DNA from: Drosophila miranda
Lineage: Eukaryota > Arthropoda > Insecta > Diptera > Drosophilidae
Assembly: GCF_003369915.1 (NCBI RefSeq)
Contig: NC_046676.1
Span: forward strand, 18,768,001-18,832,000
Direction of reading: 5' to 3'
DNA length: 64,000 nucleotides
This document shows positions 32,901 through 43,732 of the stretch, one piece after another; within the stretch, counting starts at the first letter, position 1, and each line of letters opens with the position of its first letter. The notes beneath the pieces were generated by a model, which was given only the letters and a program-made list of their open reading frames with translations, searched no databases and was not told the DNA's origin. A program made the position numbers and the translations under genes.

Positions 32901-33489
32901 ACGTAAGTGGTGTGAAATGTCCCGTCAACCGGAGTGTGGGCACAGGTATACCCTATTTCGTTGATATATATGAAGAAACTGTTTTTCCAAGCTGTTATGT
33001 TTTGGACATATTAATGCATATGATTGGGGTCTTGTAAATATATCTCGATCCCGATACCCATTCTTGGTTTCTGTAAGAAGACCAAAACCTTCAACATATC
33101 GTTGAAATAGCTTTGAAACAGAAACTGACTAGTTTTGGCCTTTATTGGTGCATTAGATGACAAACATTTTCTCAGTTCTATAACATCCATTTCCCAGGGT
33201 ATGCAAAATGTTGCTCAATCCGCGCAATGTTGTGGAACAATGCTGCTCGATTTCACGGCACATGAGTCTGGCCCATACAAATTAAATGTTGCCAGCAACA
33301 TAACACGTAAGAAAACGTAAGTGAGTGTGGAATGTAAGGGACATTGTTGAGGGGAAAAAGGACATTGTGGCAAGGAAAAATCCAAAAAAAGTCCCACCAA
33401 ACTTGAGCGCCAAATCCAATTGAGATGGCAGTGCTTCGATAAGTCGCGACAGCTGATCAAAATTGAAATCAATGCTGTTATTGATTATT

Positions 33490-33722
33490 TTAACATTTTT
33501 AAAATATACCGAAAAATACCAAAAAATACTTGAAAATATTCTTCGTTTTAATCTTCCGTGGAATATTACTAGCAAGATTGAACTCTCAGCCCTGCCCACA
33601 TAATTTTATACGATTGATGAATCGATTTTCTACTTGATTGACTTGATAACGTTGAAAATTGACCAAATGTACCATTATATACCGATATACCGTAAATATA
33701 CCGTCGGTTCAATTTTTACCTC
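33490..33722 (+). repeat. Dispersed element, partial copy (variant)
   Basis: It has ATATACCGAAAAATACC at the left, then TTCCGTGGAATATTACTAGC and GCCCACATAATTTTATACG. It ends with TAACGTTGAAAATTGACC and ATATACCGTCGGTTCAAT, the same variant end as the copy at 28985-29313. Confidence 0.7.
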
Positions 33723-34040
33723 AAATGGTACATGATTACTACATGAAATGTTGCAGAGTATGTAGATATTACAACCATAGGTCGCGGGCAAAATTCTAAA
33801 ATATAATCGGAATTCAATTTACTTTTATTTGCTATTTATTTTCTACAATTTAAAACCACTCGAGTTTAGTTTGTTTGCTTCTTGATATGTACCTGGAACA
33901 TGAAAATCATTTATGAGGCTTAATAAAACACTGGATATTTCTATTTCCGCCTTCAGCCTGGGGGTAGAACAAAAAAATCAGAAATTATGTCAACTCTTGC
34001 TAAGCATTAAGCATGCGAATGCGGCAGAGCTACAGACGTC

Positions 34041-34314
34041 ATGTCTGATTTGGATCTGGCGAGTCGCCTTCTGAATGCCAACTCGGATCAAGTGAGCACT
34101 GGCTGGCTACTTTAGGAGCGATCATGAATAAAAGTTGGGCAGAATTACGACTAGGAAAACCCTGCCCTGCCGCATAATTGTGAATTCAACTTACACATGG
34201 GGAATTCTTCCGACGATGCAGCAACAACAAGCACATGGAATGCCGCCACCTGCCACCTTCCGCCTGGCGACGGCTTGCAGAGGAGCCTCGATCAGTCGAA
34301 TGAAATTTGAATAA
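34041..34314 (+). CDS. Candidate spliced small protein of 47 residues
   Basis: Weak candidate. Exon 1 (34041-34091) reads MSDLDLASRLLNANSDQ and ends at CAA followed by a GTGAGC donor. Exon 2 (34222-34314) follows GATGCAG and continues QQQAHGMPPPATF to a TAA that overlaps an AATAAA. Phases match and the start looks protein-like. The intron would be 130 bp. No family is recognised. The secreted-protein gene starts only 106 bp downstream, so the space is tight. Confidence 0.25.
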
Positions 34315-34420
34315 AAGCTCGCACAGATCGAGCAGCAAGTGGTGCATGCCAATGAGCTTCGGTGGCCGCGCATCACTCACAATAAATAGATGTCGACATT
34401 CTGTGCCCTCCACACTCACA

Positions 34421-34795
34421 ATGGATCCACTCAAGAGCTATCTGCTGCTCCTGACCACGGCCGTCTGTCTGACGGTCTGTGTCCTGGCCACGCCCACTCT
34501 CAGCAAGTCCAAAGCAGTCGCCCTGAAGCCGATCAACCTTCCGGATCCAAGCCAACTCCTATCCACTCTGTCATCCAAGCTTGTCAAGCCGAAGCCCGCC
34601 TTTATTTCGGATCCTAAGCAGCTTCTGGAGGGCCTATCTTCCAAATTTGTTAAGCCAAAGCCCGTTTTTGTGAAGCCCGTGATTGTCAAGCCCGTCGTTG
34701 TGGTCAAGCCGGTGCTTGTCGGTGGTGCCGGCGGAAGTGGACACGGACATGGTCATGGACACGGACATCATGGAAAAAATAAGTTTACAAGCTAA
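34421..34795 (+). CDS. Small secreted Lys/Pro/Val-rich protein with His-Gly tail
   Basis: Intronless, 124 residues. The ATG at 34421 was preferred over upstream alternatives because it begins MDPLKSYLLLLTTAVCLTVC, a strong signal peptide. The mature part has a duplicated block of about 21 residues (DPSQLLSTLSSKLVKPKPAF and DPKQLLEGLSSKFVKPKPVF), then a KPV-rich stretch (FVKPVIVKPVVVVKPVLV). It ends in GGAGGSGHGHGHGHGHHGKN. The His/Gly tail suggests metal binding or a cuticle/chorion-like structural role, which is speculative. No cysteine remains in the mature part. I do not recognise the orthologue. Confidence 0.75.
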   Translation: MDPLKSYLLLLTTAVCLTVCVLATPTLSKSKAVALKPINLPDPSQLLSTLSSKLVKPKPAFISDPKQLLEGLSSKFVKPKPVFVKPVIVKPVVVVKPVLVGGAGGSGHGHGHGHGHHGKNKFTS

Positions 34796-35614
34796 TTACA
34801 ATTTTAGAAATTTATAATTAAGAAGATTTCGAACTCCGAATAAAGTAAGATTTAAATATAAAAGTGTCGCGGCTATAAGTTATGTACTTTGACGGGTATG
34901 CAAGATAAAAAAAAACTATATTTAGAAACAACAATTCAATTCAATATAATCTATTTGAACAGAATCAGCTCTAAGAATCCGACCTGGATTCAGTCGTTCA
35001 GTTGGCTTGAAAAGTGAGAGGGAGAAAACCTTCGAAGGATTTCAATAAGCGCATCTCGATGTGCATAATGATGGGTCCTAATGAGTGCCTTTGTGAGCAA
35101 ATTGAAAGGCGTTGCTGAGAGCAGGCTGCTGTGAAGTCGAACCATCCTGTCGCCCACAGGACGTATGCGCAATTGCAATTGAATGGCAATGTTCCTCGAA
35201 CGGAGGAAGGACAGCGCTCGGCAGGCGACGCACATTAATACACAGCTGCGGGCCAAGTGGCGATACGAGTGGAAGCGCATTTTAATCAACGTAATCATAA
35301 TCATATGACCAAAACAGACATTTGGCCACAAATACTCAGAGATGTAACCCCATAATTTATACAGTTTTCTTTTCTTGTCGCTTTGCGTTGTCTTGGGGCC
35401 GTTGTAATCAGCAGCAGAGTCGGCCAATACTAACCGCGTATTATGCAAAACCCAACAACCAACCCCCAACCCCCAACCCCAACCCACGACCCCAAACCAA
35501 AACGTAGCGCCCAACACAGACACAGATACAGACAGAGAGACAGCCCCAGCCACAACCCAACAGCCCAACCACGCCCATGACAGCAGCCCTAGCATCCGAT
35601 GGATGCAAAAGGGG
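34796..35614. other. Spacer between the secreted-protein gene and first ITP promoter
   Basis: It contains the 3' end of the small secreted gene (ATAAAGTAAG near 34840) and CCAAC-rich sequence at 35455-35500. The long minus-strand frame here is compositionally biased and not supported as a gene. Confidence 0.45.
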
Positions 35615-35754
35615 TATAAAAGCCAGTTGGACAGAAGTTTTGCAAACATTTTGACACCGTTTGCGGACTCCGACAGAGTTTTGTGTTAGAATCCATATCC
35701 ATACTTGCAATATTTAGGAAGTGAACGCGCAGCTTGCTAAGGTCTCTCAGAATG
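35615..35754 (+). promoter_or_regulatory. ITP: TATA promoter and candidate first exon of ITP
   Basis: GGGGTATAAAAGCCAG has a perfect TATA box at 35615-35622. About 105 bases after an expected start site the sequence reads CAGAATG followed at once by GTAAGT (donor at 35755). The ATG (35752-35754) would splice in phase 0 to the common ITP exon, giving only one extra Met. The distance of 18 kb is large but usual for fly neuropeptide genes. The link to ITP is inferred from strand and order. Confidence 0.45.
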
Positions 35755-38700
35755 GTAAGTACATGGGGTGGATCGATCCACCATCGGGACCGAGATCTAG
35801 TGGGATGGGATGCGAACGGGATTGAAAGCTGCGGTTAGAGAACCCTATCCTATCGATTTAATGCTCGATCGTTTGCGGTTGAATGGAGATTGGGCTGGGG
35901 GATTGGCGTTAGTTTGTGTTTGTTTGTTTGTCTGTGTTTGTGCGGTGGTTGCCGCTTTGGCAATTATTTCTCAGAGCTGGCGTCGGCTGGACTGGATCTA
36001 TTTTTAGATTTAGCTTCAATTACATCGCCACTAGAAACGAGTTTAGCCGCCAGAGCGCACCAGAGGAAAATCCATTGAATCGACCGTTTGGCAATTGAAA
36101 ATGTTTTGAAAATGCTATTTATGCACAGCTCGCGACTCTAAAGACATCAGTTATATCTAGATTTCTTAAGTGGCCATCGAGAGTCCGAGTCACGAACCGA
36201 GATGTGTCTGAAGAGATACACTTACGGTTCGCTATTCTTTCTCCTTACCCTGCATATCGTTTTCGGTCTGACCTTTGCGTTTCTCCAGAGCGCCGTGAAA
36301 GTGCTCCAACGTCCCGGCCCGGCCCGGCCCGGCCCGGCCCGGCTTGTATTTGGCATTTCCTTACAATGTGCCTAAGTACTCCTAAGTATTCTCTTTTATC
36401 ATTTGCGTGTGCGCTGCCCATTTAGATCTGAAAGCGGCAATTAGCTCTGTCCGCCCCGGTCTCAGTCCCGCCTCTTGTCTTTCTTCGTTTGCGTTTCTCG
36501 TGCAGCTTAATCTCGTTCGTTCAAAGTCAATCTTCTGGGCTGCATTTCATAAGGTTGCATAAGCTGTATGCACAACAGCTTGTCCCAGGTACAGGTACAG
36601 CTACTTGATTGTCAATCGCATCGAACAGCTACCAGTTCTCAGTCCCGTTCTCAGGGCAAGTGTTCTATTCAGGGAGATACCATACCGACATCATTGAATC
36701 ATACTTGTTCCATATTACAAGTTTGTTGACACCCCGCCGTCGTATACGTAATATTTGTATTCCAAAAACGAAACCTGAATGTGAAATACATAAAAAAAGT
36801 AGTATATATTATATAAAGTGGCAGGGGAGGAGTGAAAAGTGGGGTGATGGATGACACACGAGCCGCGGGGCAGAGTGCGAGCGCAAGCGCACAATGATCG
36901 TAAATCTAATTGTGAACAAGCCTACATTGTTCGTGTATGGTACTCTGTAGGCATAGCAACTACTACAATTTATGTACATATATATATTGAGTCTCGATCT
37001 GTCGCTGGCTCTGCGGGTGCTGCGGGCGGACAGCCGGATGGACGGAACGGAACGGACAGAACGGAAACGGGCAATAATTTGCGACGCAAACGTTTTACAC
37101 ACGCTTTTACAGTGCATTTACGAGTACTTAGTACAATGAAGATCATGGAGATCTCCAGCGGGAGCTCGAATTCCTGCTGCTTCTGCACTTTTAGGAGTGT
37201 CGTGTGGGCGGACCTGCTGCCGCCCACATGGAGAGAGTTTCTTTTAGCTCGTGATGCTCGCGCTTCTTTTGCCTGAGCGCATGACTTACAGTGAAATTCT
37301 TCAATTTCAATTTTAATTTCAATGAGTGCGCTCGTGTTTGTGTGTGTATGACACGGTAAGCCCAGCGTCAGTGGCCAGGGGCGTCGTCTGATCGCCGAGT
37401 GCAACGGCAGGGGGCTAAACACTGCGATAACCCAAGCAACGACCATGACTGCTGCTCTCGCTTTTGGATGGGGAACATGGATATGGATGGGGCCTTATCA
37501 CCCCCTGGCTACTTCCTTTGTTTGTCTAAAGACCCCATTAGAGGCGCTTGTCTCCGCCAGCGAGTCTCGGGGAAAGAAGCGGCGAGTGGGGGCCTGATTT
37601 GGGGCCGCATTGTCTGAGAGACACACATACAAAAGCAAACACGAAACAAAACGATATAAACCGCTGGCACATGCGTGCTTTTCGAGCAAGAAACGTTCTA
37701 TATACAGGCGAGGGGTGATTCGAGAGTTCTTCCTTATGGAAACAACAAAATTTCAAGCGTAGGGTGAGAACTGCACCTGAAATTTGGGATATTTTCTGAT
37801 CGCAGACTGCAATTGATTGCTAGGCTGCTGGGCATATTGTTCAATCAACCCTCGTCCCCTCACATATATGTATGTGACGATGTATCTGTGTGATGTGCAT
37901 GGGCTCTGTCCGTCCGGCGCTCTGCCAGAACGGTCCCAGCATTTTGACATTTGAGTTTTGCAGTTAGTCTGCTTTCGCTTCTCATGCGGCTTGGGGTTTT
38001 TCCCATTTCTTTGGCTGCGGTGGATAATCCTTTAACGTTCGGTGCACTTTTCCGCGATCCGATCGTATACGAATCTGAATCCGTGTCGTGCCCATTGCCT
38101 TGTCTACAGATATCGAATGATATATAGATTTAGCGCATATTTATTTTGTGCAGGGTGAATATTTTGGAAAATTACCCAGAATCGCGTATGCATAGGGATA
38201 TATCCAAATATATGTATGTGAATAATCGGTGCGAACGTGAGAATTGTGCGGCCCCTGCGACGCCAACGCCGACGCCGACGCCGCTGCCACTGCCGCCGAG
38301 TGTCAATTATGTGGAAATATATTTACAAAGATATATGCAGACATATATATACATATATGTACGTACGTGTTTGTTAGTGTGTGTGGTGATTCCCTCCTGG
38401 CACTGAATGTCACTAAATGCGCCCGCCCGCCCCCACAACAGGCAGCTTCTTTATCGCATGTGATAGAAAGAGAGAAAGAGTGCACGAGAGGAGGAGAGGA
38501 GGAGAGGAGGAGTGTGTAAGTGAGTGAGAGTGGTTTCGTCGCGCTCTGTGTCTCTGAGTGTGAGTGTGGTTGTGGTGCGTGTAGATCAGTCGCGTCCCCC
38601 TTCCCCACCCCCCCCAACAATCATTCAACAAACAATTTTCATTCATTGCTCCCCCGCTCGGTCCAAGCGGCGATTCTGCTTTGCATCTTCTCTGATCTGC

Positions 38701-41700
38701 TCTGATCTTCTCTGCTCTGCTCTGTCCCCAAAGCCACGCACAAACCGACATCAGATAAGAGGAGAGAGAGAGGAAGAGAGCAAAAGAGAGCCACGCGGCG
38801 TGTGAACAAAAAGTGCTCTCGTCTCCGGCGACCATAGAACAGTGGGTTGCATAGATAGTGCCCGGGCCACGCCCCCTATGACGCCTCTTAGGCGTTATCA
38901 GCGCACACATAAAGACCTGACCAAAATACACACAAAATGGCGATGAACCCGAGTGCCAGAGAAACACCGCAGGCCTGAAACACTGAAACTGCCGTCGGTT
39001 CGGCTCCAAATCAACACATCCATTGACCACAAACCACCAACACCCCCACACCCGGGTGTCCGCCCCGGGAGGAGCGATAAGCAATCGAAAAGTTTGGAGC
39101 CCATAGCTCGTATCGAACCCGAAACAAGCGCCTAAGGTAAGACGGTTAGACATTTGTTGCGCCCTTTCAAACGCCAAGGCGAAAGCATTTAAAAGCCTAT
39201 AGAGTCCATACCATTGGCCTCAAAATTTCTATCTCTTAATCAGCAAAGCGATCTGCTTTTGCTTAACCATTTACGAGTAACTCGGTAGGGAAATTATATC
39301 AAAATCAACGTGCTAGAGCTTTATGTGGCATGAGAACAATATACCTGTAAAGTGTACATATACTCCTCTTAAGCTTCGGCTTCCCCGATTCCAGCCTTTC
39401 TTCCATGTTTGCGTATATTTTTAGCGGTCTCACACCCTTTTTACAAGTTCAGTCTGTCTTACGCTCGGAGCCTGCTCCCCGGGCACCGGGGTTGGCCTGG
39501 CCTGGCCCACTTTGAGGTTAATAACATCTCGGGTCTGGGTCTGAGGCCATGTACGATTAATTCGTAAATAGTCGCTGCCGGTGGCCCTGTCCCAGTCCCT
39601 GGCCCTGGCCCTGCATTATACGCGGTAGTACGTACCTCAACTCAAATGACAAACACAAATTTGTGTGAAAAGAAATTGTTACAAGGTCAATAGTTTGAGC
39701 GAACGAAGCGAACGTTGGGAGGAATATTTACGTGTCCATTTACAAGCGTTCCGTTCCCCCCTTTCCCGATCCAGCACCTAGTTCCCCTAGACATTATATT
39801 TTTGTTCTCTTTTTGATTGTGAAAATTCAGACGTGTTTATTTTTATTAGCGCATATTTGGTTGTAGTTGAAGTTGCCGACACGTCTCTGTGTGTGTGTTT
39901 GTGTGGGTGTGCGAGTCAAGATTCACTGGCGGTGATTTCCGGTTCCGTTATTTAAATCTGTAATGGGTATTCCACCACCACCACCACCAACACCACCAAC
40001 ACCACCACCATTCATTCAATTTACACTCATTGATCAGATCAGGTTCGTGGTGCGTGGGAAAGCATTGCTCTACCATTGATCGTTCTCTTAAAGCAGAGCA
40101 GGTCGTAGTATAAGAGATGGGAAGCGAAGCGAAGCCCACATTTCCTGTGGAAATCTCTTGAACGGAATGTGTACTCTTATATGCATTTCTTTCGTAGCAT
40201 CGTAGCATGACCTATCCCTCTAAAAACTTCCTGGAAAACTCATAACTCAAAACTCAATAAAATTTCTTGTTGCATACCATTCGGAGCGTGGAATAGTTTG
40301 GATAGGAACTTTCCTAACCGGTTACGGTAGATATGAATATATCTATCTGCCTTTCCACTCTACTACCATACAGCTTACACTTACAAAGAGTATTAAATAG
40401 ATCGTTGCATGTCTGCGACCTGTCGAGCAACTTGTATAACAGCATTACCATATCGGGAATTACCATTATAATAAGTAATTCATTCATTTGAAAGGGCATA
40501 CAAATATAGGGAGAAAAACATCCCAGCCTGAGGAATCCCTTCAGAAGAGTGCATACTACCTATATTTAATCCATTCATCGGTTGCCTTTACTATATACAT
40601 ATATACTTTCCTGGAATGACTCATCGTCGTTCAGAATAAGTACAAGTCCCCGCCCCCCATTGCTGGCTCTGAATTATGCAAATTACGCGACTAACCACTA
40701 ACGACTAACGATTGACAACACAGGAGCGATAACTCAATATGGCAGTGACCAAATTGGGGCATTAATTGGATTCGGTTCTGTTTAATAATATTATTAGCGT
40801 CGCTTGAGGGGAATGTCCAGGGAATGGCGGCGGCCCTCGGGGCTGCGCAAATCAGATTAATCGAGAATCCAATGCAATCTTAATTGGATGACGAGTGACG
40901 ATCTTCTCACGATCTACAGTACGGGGACATGTTAATGTGTCAATTGAGATTGAGACTCGTGCAATACGATTTTCTAATTGGGATGGAATCTTTTCTCTAG
41001 CTCGAAAAGGGTTTAAAGTGCAGGTACAGTTCCGGGTGGCACGGGAAAGTGTTGAGTCACTGTTCGCCTGAGTTTTGGGCCAATTTTCCCACATGCCGCC
41101 AGGGAGACAATGGACTGCGATTGCTCTGCAATTACGGGTTGGAGATAATTGCGTTGATTAGCAATCGAATAAATAAATGATTAATAATATCAAGAGGGGA
41201 AATCCCTTTCCCACAAACCCTCACCACAAGGCAGAGAACAGTTACAGAGTAACAAGTGAAAGAGAGCGCGGATCACACACACACTCGCGCACAGATGCTT
41301 GGGTCAGATACTTGTATCTGTGAGTCACTGAGAGCGCAGTATCTGTGTGTGTATCGACGCTGCCTCGCTCTGGTGGTGCTGCTGTTGCCGCTGCTGCTGC
41401 TGCGGCTGCTCTTTCTGCTTCTGGCTCGCTTATAATACAATGTTACCGCCGAACGCCTCGTAGTCCTTAAAGACGCAGCAACAAGTAAACATCGAATCGA
41501 GAGCCGCCGAACAGCTTGAACATTCAGATACAGATACAGTTTCCGAATACAATTCCGATTCCGATTCAGTTTCCGATTCCGATTCTCGCTGTAGTGGCAA
41601 AGTGCGGCGGCAATAGATACAAATCAAGTGCCCATTGAGATACTTCTCTGCAGAGAAACAGAGAGAGAGAGAGAGAGAAGGAGAGATAGTGTAAGTGACA

Positions 41701-43711
41701 AAGTGGGGGAAAAGAGAGTGCCAACATCGTCAAGTTATACACACGTTCGTGCAACCTGTAGAACGCGTGCCGTGTTGCAGTACCATGCGGTGCCGGTCAC
41801 CAAAAAATTGCTTCTAAAAAACCACAAACAAACCACAGCCCCGAAATTACGAAAATGTAATAAATGTTTTAATATTTAAACTGAAACTGAAACTCGATTT
41901 TGGAGCAGCTTTCAAGATTGCCAGCAATTAAAAAAAAATTACGACTAAATGTACAAAATAAAAAAGATCGAATTTAAACAAGTGTGTGGTGTGTGAGTGG
42001 AAAATAACCGCGCTAATTCGCGTTAAATGATGGAAAATTACAAAAATCGCGATTAGCCAAGAGAGTGACCCATCGCTTAGGCCATCGAAAGACCCCATGT
42101 CCCACGGGCCATACCAAGTACCAATTGCTTATCGGATCCGCTTTAATCTGTAATCTTGTGTGCTCAGGTCCATACTCAAACCGGCCGTTCGTCTGTCCGT
42201 GCGTCCGACTGTTGACCGAATTGCCATAAGGCTAAAAACGGGAACGGAACGGAGCTACCTGCTGCTGCTTCATCGTCATCTTTGCCGCCCTGGTCTTTCT
42301 CTCGCATATAGCCATGTCAATGCTGGCCCTTGCTGCTCTGCTGCTGTTGTTGTTTGTTTCGCATTGATGTTGCCACCTTGCAACAGCAGCAGCAGCAGCA
42401 CAAAGCCCACACAGACACACTTAACAGTCTTGTGTGTGAGTATCTGGAGTCTCGGACCTTTTTGTTTCATTCTGTTTGGTGTGTGGCGTTGTCAAGGGTG
42501 CGGCAGAACAACTTTCGTTGATATTCGATCGATATTGATCCGCAGATGATGTCATAAGTGATGCCACAGCACCGAAACAGGGACAAGGGTCCGCTGAGAG
42601 GCTGTGGCTGTTGCTGTTGCCGTTTTTTTTTCTTCTTTTGATCTTTTTTTTTTTTTTTGTTTTTTGTTATTGACGGAATTTATTGGAATGTCTTGGACAT
42701 TTCCTCGAAATCATTAAAATCGCCGGCGCGGTGTCTCTATTGCTGCGCCTCCTCCTCCTCCTCCTCTCAAAATTGTGCGTATGCAACAGGAAATATATGT
42801 ACATACATTTAGTGTATGTTATGTGTATGTACTGCAGCACATAAATATCAATATATATATGTATATTCGATATCCCATGTGCATTTGTATGCTGGTATTT
42901 ATTTATTTTTTGCGTGCAAACACTTCCGACATTTTAAATGCAGCAAACGAAGCGATCGGACCGGCTAAATAAATCAACATCAACAGCGGCAACAGCAACA
43001 GCAACAGCAGCGGCAGCGGCAACAACTACACTGCAGCATTGGCCACACAGCCGAAGTGGCAGTGTGTTGCGAGCCATATCAGCCGCCTCTCTGTCCTCTC
43101 CCTCCCATTTGGCCATTCAATGCATATTTAATGATTTTAATCAACAAAAGTCGGCAACAGCAGCAGCCACAGCCACAGCAACATTAATAACAATAAATGA
43201 CAATCAGCGATCGGGCGGCAGTATAACAAATGCCATTTAGCACATGAGCATCTGAGGTGAACATTTATTTATAATGCAAATGATCTTGAATTGGATCCGA
43301 TCCCCTGTCGAACAGGGACTTTAATCGAATTAGTACATGAAAATCCAACAAATCGGAATGGAGTGAAACAAAGCCCCAATTGAAAACTAATTTCTGGATA
43401 TTCTGTAATATTTTAGATAAACCCCCAAACATCTGCGGCAAAAGCAACTTACTATAAATACAAAAATATAAAGAAAACTTAGTCCAAACAAAACTGTGTT
43501 ACACACATACTGTACAAAGTACTTAAACAGCAAACAAACGCAAGTACTTAGCCAAACATTACACTCCAGCATTTTACAATAATTGGAAAACCAAACAAAA
43601 AACAAACTCCGCGCTCTCAAAGAGATCTGAGACCCCAACCAACGAACAAACACGAACTCAAACTCAAACTCAAACTCAAACAATCATCGCAGACAGAGAT
43701 TGTACTACGCA
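35755..43711. other. Probable ITP 5' intronic/regulatory DNA, part 1
   Basis: No coding exon recognised. Features include CCCGG x6 at 36313-36342 and many GA, CA and CAG tracts. There is a TATA-like TTATAATAC at about 41431, and a splice-donor-like AGTGTAAGTGAC near 41690 that may mark another untranslated first exon. The long frame at 38413-39177 (-) is not protein-like. Confidence 0.45.
36313..36342. repeat. CCCGG x6 tandem repeat
   Basis: Six perfect CCCGG units. The minus strand has six GGG runs separated by CC, enough for a G-quadruplex, and the + strand could form an i-motif. Confidence 0.85.
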
Positions 43712-43732
43712 ATGAAGAAGCTGTCACTAAAT
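43655..43732 (+). CDS. ITP: Candidate alternative ITP first exon (MKKLSLN)
   Basis: After an AACTCA repeat (43655-43681) the sequence reads ACGCAATGAAGAAGCTG. The ATG is at 43712 and seven codons (MKKLSLN) end at 43732 before GTGAGT. The phase is 0 and it would join in frame to the common ITP exon that begins ATG TGT. It is a plausible 5' exon, either short coding or effectively untranslated if the downstream ATG is used. No transcript evidence. Confidence 0.4.

Larger units (their letters stand above)
32409..34040. other. Repeat-rich intergenic region
   Basis: Upstream of the zinc-finger gene lies a CCTATCGA triplet repeat (32467-32491). Dispersed-element pieces follow at 32513-32900 and 33490-33722. 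The DNA between them is AT-rich with no recognised gene. The open frames at 33135-33600 overlap repeat sequence and look non-coding. Confidence 0.55.

Noticed and set aside
34990-35649. Minus-strand open frame of 219 codons
   Set aside because: It overlaps the TATA promoter and a CCAAC-rich tract; the protein is low complexity with Val/Gly/Trp runs and matches nothing known.
38413-39177. Minus-strand open frame of 254 codons
   Set aside because: Composition is uneven, no domain is recognisable, it overlaps GAGA and CA tracts, and the region behaves like non-coding ITP 5' DNA.
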